In this document: piece after piece, positions 54,001 through 60,705 of the stretch
Position numbering within the stretch: the first letter of the stretch is position 1
How the letters are laid out: the number at the start of each line of letters is the position of its first letter
From: Spirosoma montaniterrae
Lineage (GTDB): Bacteria > Bacteroidota > Bacteroidia > Cytophagales > Spirosomataceae
NCBI RefSeq assembly: GCF_001988955.1
Contig: NZ_CP014263.1
Coordinates: forward strand, 806,001-870,000
DNA length: 64,000 nt
Direction: 5' to 3'
Made by a program: the position numbers and the translations under genes
The notes under the pieces: generated by a model
The model's input: only the letters and a program-made list of their open reading frames with translations
The model's database searches: none
What the model was told of the DNA's origin: nothing

Positions 54001-54196
54001 GTGCCGTCAGGCGGTAACGTCCGTCGGCATCCGTAGTAGTACCACGCGTCGTTCCTTTAACCTGTACACTTACGCCCGGTAGAGCCGAGCCGTCATCTGA
54101 TGAAGTGACGCGGCCACTTACGGCTACGTCCTGCGCCACGGCGGGCAAGCAGAAAAGCAGCATAAGCAACCAGCTTCCAAATAAAATTTTGCTCAT
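51098..54196 (-). CDS. SusC/RagA-family TonB-dependent outer-membrane transporter
   Basis: A 1032-residue receptor. The start at 54196 (MSKILFGSWLLML) is used; an upstream extension in the open frame covers the promoter. Domains: signal peptide, CarboxypepD_reg-like (VAVSGRVTSSDDGSALPGVS), SusC box GEVVVTGYGG, plug (YVVDGVQLN; IEVLKDAAAASIYGSQAANG) and barrel ending in GVNIGL. First gene of the SusC-SusD-lipoprotein operon. No carbohydrate-active enzymes adjoin it, so the imported substrate cannot be deduced. Confidence 0.95.
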   Translation of the reverse strand: MSKILFGSWLLMLLFCLPAVAQDVAVSGRVTSSDDGSALPGVSVQVKGTTRGTTTDADGRYRLTAPANARLVFSFIGFLSQEVAVGNRTSINVRLENNSQELGEVVVTGYGGSVNKREFTGSSSKVSGKQFENMAVQTFDRALQGRAAGVQVTSANGVPGGAVQIRIRGLGSISAGSDPLYVVDGVQLNSNSNSSFTSNNPLAFLNPNDIESIEVLKDAAAASIYGSQAANGVVLVTTKRGKAGKTQINANYYTGIVQPLQYLDVLNTQQWISTRTEALVNSGTAPDAALRNVLGTIRQPTDLTPEAIAALPTYDWQRESFRTGVSHNGELSMNGGSEKTKFYLSGNYNYQQANLRRVDFTRGVINSTVTHTVNDKLTIEQKLTLSTITSQGQFGSPLGGSFLGAAAFSSPLVLPSNPIYNPDGSYFGTPAQGGIAGILNQNIVQVADLNDTRATVNQAIGGLGATYKVTKDLIIRPFVSIDYRTIKGRNWQDLRTADVVAVRGRIQDQLNQNTNFLTNITANYNKSVGSNDFGVLLGAEYRSEVNTNNLSVAENFPTPDFKYASAAANPINIFGAWTAFRRASLFGNLKYSYKKKYDVSLIGRYDGSSRFGENNRFGFFPSASASWMVTEEEFLKGNSVLKDLKLRASYGITGNDQLGSLFAQNNFLSLGLFGAGFNYNNVAGMAPIQLANPNLRWETSATVNLGLDYSLFQGRINGAIDVFQRDSRDLLLAVNLPFTSGYGSIQQNAGAVQNRGLEIELNTINFERDGFKWNTNFNITFIRNKVTKLLDNITPLANPDSTRLVNYTDFYGVGRQAILGKPLLPQYTFEYAGVNPATGRPMWYDFAGNITYNPLNPRDLRYLGSEQPSFFGGFTNTFSYKGISLDVFFQYEYGRRSFNGQTAFLSELGGRNFNTLLDVYNRRWVRPGDITDVPRPINGNAELRGASAFAGSRTLEDASYLRLKQITLSYDLPSSMLQRIKLRQVRVYGQALNMLTWTRWTGYDPEWLNFGSGNSGLIPNAKTFTFGVNIGL

Positions 54197-54243
54197 TTGT
54201 GAGAAGAATTTAATTAAAAAAGGTAATACCGTTAAATAGGGTG

Positions 54244-54251
54244 CAAAGTTA
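54244..54251 (-). promoter_or_regulatory. -7 element TAACTTTG
   Basis: Minus-strand TAACTTTG, 47 bases upstream of the SusC start at 54196, matches TAnnTTTG. The region is strongly AT-rich. Confidence 0.5.
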
Positions 54252-54439
54252 ATATGTACGATTATTGATAGTGCGGTATTGCCTAAAGATTTTTTTTTAC
54301 TATACAAAGATTTTATAAAGGTAGAGTGACAAAATAGACTAACAAAAAGGGTAGTTACTGAAAGTTTTGCTATTTGCCATAACTACCGTAAAAACAATAA
54401 GTTTGCGTAGTATAAAAGCTGCACTTTGCATAAAAAATG

Positions 54440-54447
54440 TACTTTTG
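54440..54447 (+). promoter_or_regulatory. -7 element TACTTTTG
   Basis: TACTTTTG fits TAnnTTTG, 39 bases upstream of the amidohydrolase start at 54487. It favours the ATG 54487 over the open-frame start at 54457, which would leave only a 9-base leader. Confidence 0.5.
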
Positions 54448-54486
54448 TCAGTATAAATGTATGTACAGCGAAAATTGGACAATTTA

Positions 54487-55824
54487 ATGAATGCCTACAG
54501 ACTGCTTACCGCGAAAATTTTTTGCTTGAGTATTACTACTCATGCCTTATTCGCGCAGACAACCGCCCTCGGTACACGCATCGACCGGGCTGCCGAAGGT
54601 CTCGAAAAGAAGGTTATTGCCTGGCGTCGCGACTTTCATCAGCATCCTGAGCTGGGCAATCGCGAATTTCAGACAGCCGCTAAAATTGCCGCCCATCTGC
54701 AATCGCTGGGTATGGACGTGAAAACGGGCGTCGGGAAAACAGGCGTGGTGGGTTTGTTGAAAGGTGGCAAGCCAGGCCCCGTAGTAGCTCTCCGCGCTGA
54801 TATGGATGGCCTGCCCGTGACCGAACGCGTCAGTGTGCCGTTCAAATCGGAAGTGAGGACCGAATACAACGGGCAGCAAACGGGCGTGATGCATGCCTGC
54901 GGACACGATTCGCACGTTGCCATACTAATGGGGGTGGCCGAAGTGTTGTCGTCGGTCAAAGCAGACTTGAAAGGAACGGTTAAATTTATTTTCCAGCCTG
55001 CTGAGGAAGGTGCGCCCGAAGGCGAAGAGGGCGGAGCTTACCTGATGGTGAAAGAGGGCGTACTCGAAAACCCGAAAGTCGATGCCATATTCGGGCTGCA
55101 CATCAACTCCCAAACTGAAGTTGGTACGATCAAATACCGCCCCGGTGCCACCATGGCGGCTGTTGATTCGTATGCCATTAAAATCAGAGGCAAGCAAACC
55201 CACGGTGCGTCGCCCTGGTCGGGCGTTGACCCGATTGTGACGGCTTCGCAGGTGGTGATGGGGCTGCAAACCATTGTGAGTCGCAACCTGCCGCTGACCG
55301 AAAACGCGGCTGTTGTGACGGTGGGGGCCATTCACGGCGGCATCCGGCAAAACATTATTCCCGAAGAGGTAAATATGATCGGCACGATTCGCTCGTTAGA
55401 CGCCGACATGCAGAAAACCATCCATCGCCGGATTAACGAGGTCGCTACCAACATTGCCGAGAGCGCGGGGGCAAAGGCCGACGTGAAAATCGACATCATG
55501 TATCCCATTACGTACAACGACCCGAAACTGACCGATCAGATGCTGCCGACGCTCGAAGCCGTGGCCGGGAAAAGCAACGTAAGAATTACGCCCGCGCAGA
55601 CTGGTGCCGAAGATTTTTCATTTTATCAGCAGAAAGTGCCGGGCTTCTTTTTCTTCCTCGGCGGCATGACAAAGGGCAAAAAAGTAGAGGAGGCCGCTCC
55701 GCACCACACGCCCGATTTTCAGATTGACGAAGGCGGTTTCGTGCTGGGCATGAAAGCGTTGTGCCACCTCACCATCGACTACATGGAACAGGCTGGCAAA
55801 GGCGGGGCCGTTAGCGGTAAGTGA
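54487..55824 (+). CDS. M20D-family amidohydrolase, exported
   Basis: A 445-residue zinc amidohydrolase of the aminoacylase/IAA-amino-acid-hydrolase/hippurate hydrolase group. A signal peptide (NAYRLLTAKIFC..., cleavage near LFAQ) implies a periplasmic enzyme. WRRDFHQHPELGNREF, MHACGHDSHVAILMG (metal Cys/His), FQPAEEGAPEG (catalytic Glu), FGLHIN and the C-terminal GAEDFSFYQQKVPGFFFFLG are standard. It hydrolyses N-acyl amino acids or similar amides; the substrate is not predictable. Confidence 0.92.
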   Translation: MNAYRLLTAKIFCLSITTHALFAQTTALGTRIDRAAEGLEKKVIAWRRDFHQHPELGNREFQTAAKIAAHLQSLGMDVKTGVGKTGVVGLLKGGKPGPVVALRADMDGLPVTERVSVPFKSEVRTEYNGQQTGVMHACGHDSHVAILMGVAEVLSSVKADLKGTVKFIFQPAEEGAPEGEEGGAYLMVKEGVLENPKVDAIFGLHINSQTEVGTIKYRPGATMAAVDSYAIKIRGKQTHGASPWSGVDPIVTASQVVMGLQTIVSRNLPLTENAAVVTVGAIHGGIRQNIIPEEVNMIGTIRSLDADMQKTIHRRINEVATNIAESAGAKADVKIDIMYPITYNDPKLTDQMLPTLEAVAGKSNVRITPAQTGAEDFSFYQQKVPGFFFFLGGMTKGKKVEEAAPHHTPDFQIDEGGFVLGMKALCHLTIDYMEQAGKGGAVSGK

Positions 55825-55827
55825 GGT

Positions 55828-55918
55828 TTTTAAACGCAGAGGGCGCGGAGGTAAGCGCAGAGGAAAGAGAAAAACTCTTTTGACTCTGCGCTTACCTCCG
55901 CGCCCTCTGCGTTTAAAA
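55828..55918. repeat. 35-bp perfect inverted repeat (CGCAGAG family)
   Basis: Arms 55828-55862 and 55884-55918 are perfect complements over 35 bp with a 21-base loop. The arm is made of CGCAGAG and GGCGCGGAGG words, a repeat type known from several phyla. It starts 4 bases after the amidohydrolase stop and ends one base before the convergent stop at 55920, so it exactly fills the gap. Confidence 0.85.
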
Positions 55919-55919
55919 G

Positions 55920-56504
55920 CTATTTCACTGGCTCAGCCGTGCCATTGTCGGGTAAAAGGCCCTTGCGCCGGAGCAGGGCATCCATGAAACGCAGATCGTT
56001 TTCGCTGGTAAAGATGCTGAACGGCAGATACAGAAATTGTGCCTTTGCCAGCCCTTTCGTTACGGTGCGGGCAATCCAGTTGGCTTTTACGCCTTTCATG
56101 GCTTCGGCATTGTCTAAATAGAGCAGATACGCCTGTTTATCTTTCTCGACGCCGGCAATTTGATTCCAGCGTAGAATACCACCTTCCTTGGCGTTGATAC
56201 GCATCAGAATCTGACGACTGTCGATCTCATAAACGTATTTCTGGAACAGGGCTTTGCTTTGTTCCATCTGCGCGATACCCGTAATCTGAACGGCCCAGAA
56301 CAGCACATATAGAACGGTCAGCAACACAATGACAATGTAAATCCAGTAGTTTGGATAAATGCCTGTCAGTCCCAGTACAACATTCAGCAGAATCAGGCCA
56401 AGCGGCACAAAGCCCCATTTCCAATTGTCGCGCAGCCATTGGCGCAGGGCAAGATTGATATACGTTTTTTGTTCTAACGCGTATTTTTTGGTCTTAATAA
56501 TCAT
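55920..56504 (-). CDS. YcxB-like membrane protein
   Basis: A 194-residue protein with two adjacent membrane helices (~30-75: FVPLGLILLNVVLGLTG, YWIYIVIVLLTVLYVLFW) followed by a cytoplasmic PH-like beta domain with YVYEIDSRQILMRI, GGILRWNQIAGVEKDK and FLYLPFSIFTSENDLRF, the pattern of the YcxB family. Function not established. It may be cotranscribed with nothing; the next gene on this strand is 86 bases upstream. Confidence 0.78.
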   Translation of the reverse strand: MIIKTKKYALEQKTYINLALRQWLRDNWKWGFVPLGLILLNVVLGLTGIYPNYWIYIVIVLLTVLYVLFWAVQITGIAQMEQSKALFQKYVYEIDSRQILMRINAKEGGILRWNQIAGVEKDKQAYLLYLDNAEAMKGVKANWIARTVTKGLAKAQFLYLPFSIFTSENDLRFMDALLRRKGLLPDNGTAEPVK

Positions 56505-56590
56505 AACACTTCAATAAGGAAGTGCAAAGATATTCGGATTTACGATGTGCCGCTCACGATTTATGCGTCGCTCGAAATTTAAAAGGAAGG

Positions 56591-56998
56591 TCAGCTTTCT
56601 CGTCGGAAATGTAGCGAATTGATGGTGAATTGCCGATTGGCCGACTGGCGGAACAAAATATAGACGGTGAAGGTCTGACCGTTGGTTTCGTAGGTGCCGG
56701 TGCTGTAACGTAGCCGGTCGGAAGCACCCTGATACACAAAATTAAAGCTGTGGGGCGGGTACTTACGGAAAAATGATCGTAGAATCAGCTTCGCGTGCGT
56801 GGCCTGTATGGATGAAAACTCGACTTTTTCGGCATCGATAACCAATTCGATGGTGCGGGCAAACTGCGCCGACAGTTGCCCGGCGTCGCCCGTGCGCAGG
56901 GCCGTTCGGACAACCTGCCGGATGGTTGCGTCTGAAACAGGCTTAGTTGGTGTTAGCCAGATAAATAGAACAAAAAGAAAATTAAGAGGGAAGACCAT
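56591..56998 (-). CDS. DUF4783-domain protein, exported
   Basis: A 135-residue protein with a hydrophobic leader (MVFPLNFLFVLFIWL; start chosen at ATG 56998) and a DUF4783 fold related to NTF2-like proteins: AQFARTIELVI, AKLILRSFFRKYPPHSFNFVYQG and YETNGQTFTVYILFRQ. Widespread and conserved in Bacteroidota, role unknown. Divergent from the phosphoribosyltransferase gene. Confidence 0.85.
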   Translation of the reverse strand: MVFPLNFLFVLFIWLTPTKPVSDATIRQVVRTALRTGDAGQLSAQFARTIELVIDAEKVEFSSIQATHAKLILRSFFRKYPPHSFNFVYQGASDRLRYSTGTYETNGQTFTVYILFRQSANRQFTINSLHFRRES

Positions 56999-57137
56999 GA
57001 TTCCATGAAGAGTAGTAGCAGACGTATGGCGAAAACTGTGCCAACTCAATCATTACCAAATTCGTAATGTCTATTTCGTTCGCTACCCGACTTTTCTCAT
57101 CTTTGCGTCTTCTTTATGGTATCTCTGCTTCTCAAAC

Positions 57138-57650
57138 ATGGCCCTCCCGCAACCCACGCTTATTTTGAACGCCGAGCAGATTCGGCAAAAAATCCGGCGT
57201 ATCGCGTTTCAGATTTATGAAACCAATTTTGAGGAATCGGCACTGCTGCTGGCGGGCATTGCTGGCGAGGGATACGTACTGGCCGAAGCACTGGCGCGTG
57301 ATTTGCAGGAAATCGCTCCGTTTACCGTCGAACTAATTGAAATCGCGTTAGATAAAACGCACCCCGCCCAGCCGCCCGTTCAACTCGACCGCCCAGCCAC
57401 AGATTTTGCTGATAAAGTGGTGGTCGTCATCGACGATGTGCTGTACACGGGCCGGACGCTGGCTTTTAGCCTGCAACCGTTTCTGAGTGTGCCCGTGCGG
57501 AAATTGCAGGTGGCCGTGCTTATCGACCGAAACTACCCGCGCTACCCCATTGCCGCCGACTACAAAGGCTATGAACTCAGTACCACCCTCACCGACCACG
57601 TGAAGGTAGTACTAAGCGATCCTGACGAGGTGGGCGTATACCTCCGGTAG
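57138..57650 (+). CDS. Phosphoribosyltransferase (PyrR-like)
   Basis: A 170-residue type-I phosphoribosyltransferase. The PRPP loop VVVIDDVLYTGRTL is at about 94-108, preceded by the PPi loop region GIAGEGYVLAEAL and followed by LQVAVLIDRNYPRYPIAADY, which resembles the PyrR group. It could be a uracil phosphoribosyltransferase or pyrimidine regulator, or a hypoxanthine-type enzyme; pyr genes are not nearby. Confidence 0.85.
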   Translation: MALPQPTLILNAEQIRQKIRRIAFQIYETNFEESALLLAGIAGEGYVLAEALARDLQEIAPFTVELIEIALDKTHPAQPPVQLDRPATDFADKVVVVIDDVLYTGRTLAFSLQPFLSVPVRKLQVAVLIDRNYPRYPIAADYKGYELSTTLTDHVKVVLSDPDEVGVYLR

Positions 57651-57764
57651 CCGGGTGCGGGCCACCTGCACAAGATAGAGTTTTCCGTAAAATAAAACGG
57701 GTAGTAACCCTCTTTTGAAAGCTGTTAAATACACCGTACTTTACGCCATATCAGCAACTTGGCT

Positions 57765-58316
57765 ATGGCACTGTGTCACTACGTCATTATTTGCTCGCCG
57801 TCTGCTTTTGGCGGCTGCAACGACCAGAATACGACGCTTGAATCGGTGACGATTAATGGCCGTACTCAATTGGGGAATGAGCTGGAAGCCCTGCGCCAAC
57901 CCGGTAAACCCTGCGTTTTTTTCAATCGAAACGGATTCGATGTGGGCCTGGCCGGATCAAGCGTCGACGTAACCATCAATGCGCGGTTGGGGGTGGCTGC
58001 GGTGGGCAACCGTAACTTTTCGTTCTTCATGTGCTCGTCGGGTCGTCAATATAATGGCCCCTCCGTCAGCGGAGATAATGACGACAACGGCCTTACTATC
58101 TTAGACGCAACCTTTACCATCGGCAATTCGGTGGAGGGCGGCTGCGTGGCTTTTCTGGAGAAGAAGTTCGGTGGTGGAGCGGCTGCGGGGTCGCTGGAGA
58201 TGGTTGCTTCAACCAGTATAACCTCGTTTACGACGAAGTCAACACCGCGTAAACGAACGGTTCTGTCAGACAAAGAGAAAACCCGTCGGATCGTAAAACG
58301 AATTGTAAACAAATGA
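57765..58316 (+). CDS. Unrecognised protein, N-terminus uncertain
   Basis: A 183-residue frame from the ATG at 57765. Its body has five Cys, VFFNRNGFDVGLAGSSVDVT, FSFFMCSSGRQYNG and a very basic tail (KEKTRRIVKRIVNK). The first residues are not a good signal peptide, but a different frame beginning at TTG 57715 gives KAVKYTVLYAISATWLWHCV and TTSLFA, which is; a one-base shift near 57790 would join them. So either a frameshift is present or the start is non-canonical. The stop overlaps the ATG of the next gene (ATGA), so the two act together. No family recognised. Confidence 0.6.
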   Translation: MALCHYVIICSPSAFGGCNDQNTTLESVTINGRTQLGNELEALRQPGKPCVFFNRNGFDVGLAGSSVDVTINARLGVAAVGNRNFSFFMCSSGRQYNGPSVSGDNDDNGLTILDATFTIGNSVEGGCVAFLEKKFGGGAAAGSLEMVASTSITSFTTKSTPRKRTVLSDKEKTRRIVKRIVNK

Positions 58317-59671
58317 AATCGTGGCTCATCTGTACCGGTCTGATTAGTCTGCTAACCTTGCCGGGACAGGCACAGTTTATGCAGGGTGCTGCGCCAGAGG
58401 GCGTAAGCTCGCTCATTGGGGGTAAAACGGTTAGTTTAGACGTCAACAAAACCAGCCTGCGTTTCGACTATACAGGGAAGTTTGGTAAGAATGCGAAAGG
58501 CATCAAAAACAAGCCTTACAGTAATAGCTACCTCAATTGGGGGCTGTCGCTCATTGGTGGTAATAATAACAACATAGCCCAATTAATCACGAAGGGTGCC
58601 TTTACGCCGTCGGGTAATGCGTCGGCGTTTGTCTTCTGGGGCAAAACGCTGAATCAGACCAGCAGGAATCAGATTCTTGATCCGTTACTGAACATCAACC
58701 AGGAACTCAAAAAAATTGACCGGCAATTCACTATCGACATCAATACTGAGATGAATCGATTGAAGAACGCACTGGTAAGCAGTAATGCGTCGCTTCAAAG
58801 CAAAGTAAACGCGCTGGCGAATGGCTTCGATGGCAACCTCGGTGCCCTCATTCTCGACTTGCGCGACCTGCGCCAAACCGATGTACAAACCGCTGGTGCC
58901 ACTCTCCAACTCGACCAGACCATCAATCGGCTTACGGACATCGAAACCGCCCACCGCGACAACCGCGAACGGCTCGAACTGCGTGAACGGCAACAAACCA
59001 TTCAGCAGGAATACCGTGATTTCGACCGGTTGAACCCCTATAAACGAATTGTGGTATACGCCCGCGCCGGTACGTCGGCAACGAAATATAAGTTTTACCA
59101 AACGCTTAACAGTCAGAATTTTAGCCGCAGCTTTACCGATACGCTCTTTAACGGACATTTCGGCGAAATTGGCGTCAATCTCTATTCTAAAAGCTACCTC
59201 ATCTGGGGGCTGGCTGCCGGGCTAATCCGCAATAACACGCTACAGGGCGCAGCACCCGAAAAAATTATTATCGAACGAACGGCTACGGACGCGCTTGGAC
59301 AAACGATAAATACGAAACAGGAAGTCACGGCCTATCAGGGGCGATACATACAGTATCAGCAGGTGTATATCAAAGGCGACGTGGTGGGGCTGCTGCCCAC
59401 TTCCGAGCGCGGCACGTTTGCCATCAATCCGTTTTTTCGGTACGCCCACGTATCCGACAACACGCTGCCCAGCTCGCTCCGAATAGGTATAAACGGGTAT
59501 TTCTTTAATCAGAAAGGCGGATTTCTGGGTGGATTGTACATAGAGCGAACCTACCGATTTACGTCGGTCAACGGCAATACATTCTCTGTTTCGCGGCTCG
59601 GTCTGGATTTTGGTCTGCGGGCGTCATTTTTGTTCAGTACCGTTTTCGATACGGCCAGGCCCAATCCCTAA
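58313..59671 (+). CDS. Predicted outer-membrane beta-barrel with internal coiled coil
   Basis: A 452-residue exported protein: signal peptide (cleavage near GQAQ), a beta region (~45-110: SLRFDYTGKF, NSYLNWGLSLIGG), a helical heptad-rich segment (~115-245; many Leu, Arg, Asp and Gln, with INTEMNRLKNALVSSNASLQ and RERQQTIQQEYRDF), then amphipathic strands consistent with a barrel (GEIGVNLYSKSYLIWGLAAG; FAINPFFRYAHV; GLDFGLRASFLFS). The coiled coil looks inserted between barrel strands and could reach into the periplasm. Translationally coupled to the gene at 57765. Family not recognised. Confidence 0.7.
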   Translation: MKSWLICTGLISLLTLPGQAQFMQGAAPEGVSSLIGGKTVSLDVNKTSLRFDYTGKFGKNAKGIKNKPYSNSYLNWGLSLIGGNNNNIAQLITKGAFTPSGNASAFVFWGKTLNQTSRNQILDPLLNINQELKKIDRQFTIDINTEMNRLKNALVSSNASLQSKVNALANGFDGNLGALILDLRDLRQTDVQTAGATLQLDQTINRLTDIETAHRDNRERLELRERQQTIQQEYRDFDRLNPYKRIVVYARAGTSATKYKFYQTLNSQNFSRSFTDTLFNGHFGEIGVNLYSKSYLIWGLAAGLIRNNTLQGAAPEKIIIERTATDALGQTINTKQEVTAYQGRYIQYQQVYIKGDVVGLLPTSERGTFAINPFFRYAHVSDNTLPSSLRIGINGYFFNQKGGFLGGLYIERTYRFTSVNGNTFSVSRLGLDFGLRASFLFSTVFDTARPNP

Positions 59672-59693
59672 CTTTACTCAGTACGCCTAAACG

Positions 59694-60551
59694 TTAAAAC
59701 AAATTCGGGTAGTCCGTAATAATTCCGTCCACGCCTAAGCCAATCAGGGTGTCGATTTCTGGTTTGGTATTTACGGTCCACGGAATGATTTTGAGACCCT
59801 GCTCATGGCAGGCTTTTACCATCTCTGGCGTAACGGTCTTGTAATAAGGGCTGTAGATGGCAGGTTTGAACCCCAGTGTCGTCAGGTTTTCGGCCAGCGT
59901 TTTCGGGTTAGCGGTCAGGTAAGCCAGTGCTACGTCGGGAACCTGCTGATGAATCAATTGCAGCGGTCGCACATCGAACGACTGAATATTGAACCGCGTC
60001 CCTAACTTCCGGCTGCCGATAACGTCCATCACTAACTTTACAAATTCAGCCGGAGCCGGGTGATACACGCCGTCTGTTGCCGGATTCGACTTAATCTCGA
60101 TGTTGTACCTCGGCTGCGGCATACCTTTAGCTTTCGCGTAGGTCTCAACCGAGTCGATTAACTCAGCCAGCAGCGGTTTGTAGGCTGGGAAGTTCTGCTG
60201 CTGCGGAAACTGCGGGTGCGGCCTGCGACCCACGTCGAAACGCTTGATCTCATCGTAGGTCAACTGGTAGAGGTTAATCGACTTTTCGTCGGCCTTTGTC
60301 ACGGGTGTGCCATCGGGCCGGGTGGCAATATCGGCAACCATGTAGGTATCGTGCGAAACCACGACTTGTTTGTCTTTCGAGATTACGACGTCTAATTCCA
60401 GCGTTGTCACGCCCAGGTCGAGGGCTTTTTTCATGGCCGGAATCGTGTTTTCGGGCATCAGGCCCCGGCATCCCCGGTGGCCCTGCCGGTCGAGCGCGGG
60501 CTGGGCGAGGGTGAGGTATGGGAGGAGCAGGAGGGTGAGGAGTATACGCAT
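59694..60551 (-). CDS. Glycerophosphodiester phosphodiesterase, exported
   Basis: A 285-residue GDPD-family TIM barrel. The start at 60551 gives a clean signal peptide (cleavage near LTLAQ); the longer open frame translates a repeat as VSSVYLCVT-like sequence. GHRGCRGLMPENT provides the catalytic His25 and metal Glu35; ELDVVISKDKQVVVSHD provides the second metal pair and His. PRYNIEIKS and the closing LGVDGIITDYP are typical. It splits glycerophosphodiesters to glycerol-3-phosphate in the periplasm. Confidence 0.93.
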   Translation of the reverse strand: MRILLTLLLLPYLTLAQPALDRQGHRGCRGLMPENTIPAMKKALDLGVTTLELDVVISKDKQVVVSHDTYMVADIATRPDGTPVTKADEKSINLYQLTYDEIKRFDVGRRPHPQFPQQQNFPAYKPLLAELIDSVETYAKAKGMPQPRYNIEIKSNPATDGVYHPAPAEFVKLVMDVIGSRKLGTRFNIQSFDVRPLQLIHQQVPDVALAYLTANPKTLAENLTTLGFKPAIYSPYYKTVTPEMVKACHEQGLKIIPWTVNTKPEIDTLIGLGVDGIITDYPNLF

Positions 60552-60567
60552 TTTGTAGGTGTTTTTT

Positions 60568-60699
60568 TGAGACATTGATTTTGTGACACAGAGATACACG
60601 GAGGAAACACGGAGATACACAGAGAAAATTTTTAAAGTAAATCTCCGTGAATCTTTGTGTCTCCTCTGTGCATCTCTGTGTCACAAAATCAATGTCTCA
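60568..60699. repeat. Long imperfect inverted repeat (CTCTGTG family)
   Basis: Arms 60568-60625 and 60642-60699 pair with about ten mismatches over 58 bp; the outer 28 bp are perfect. The arms are built from degenerate CACAGAGAT/CACGGAGAT words. The element lies between the TonB receptor stop (60706) and the start of the GDPD gene, both on the minus strand, so a hairpin would form in any read-through transcript. Confidence 0.8.
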
Positions 60700-60705
60700 C
60701 AAAAA

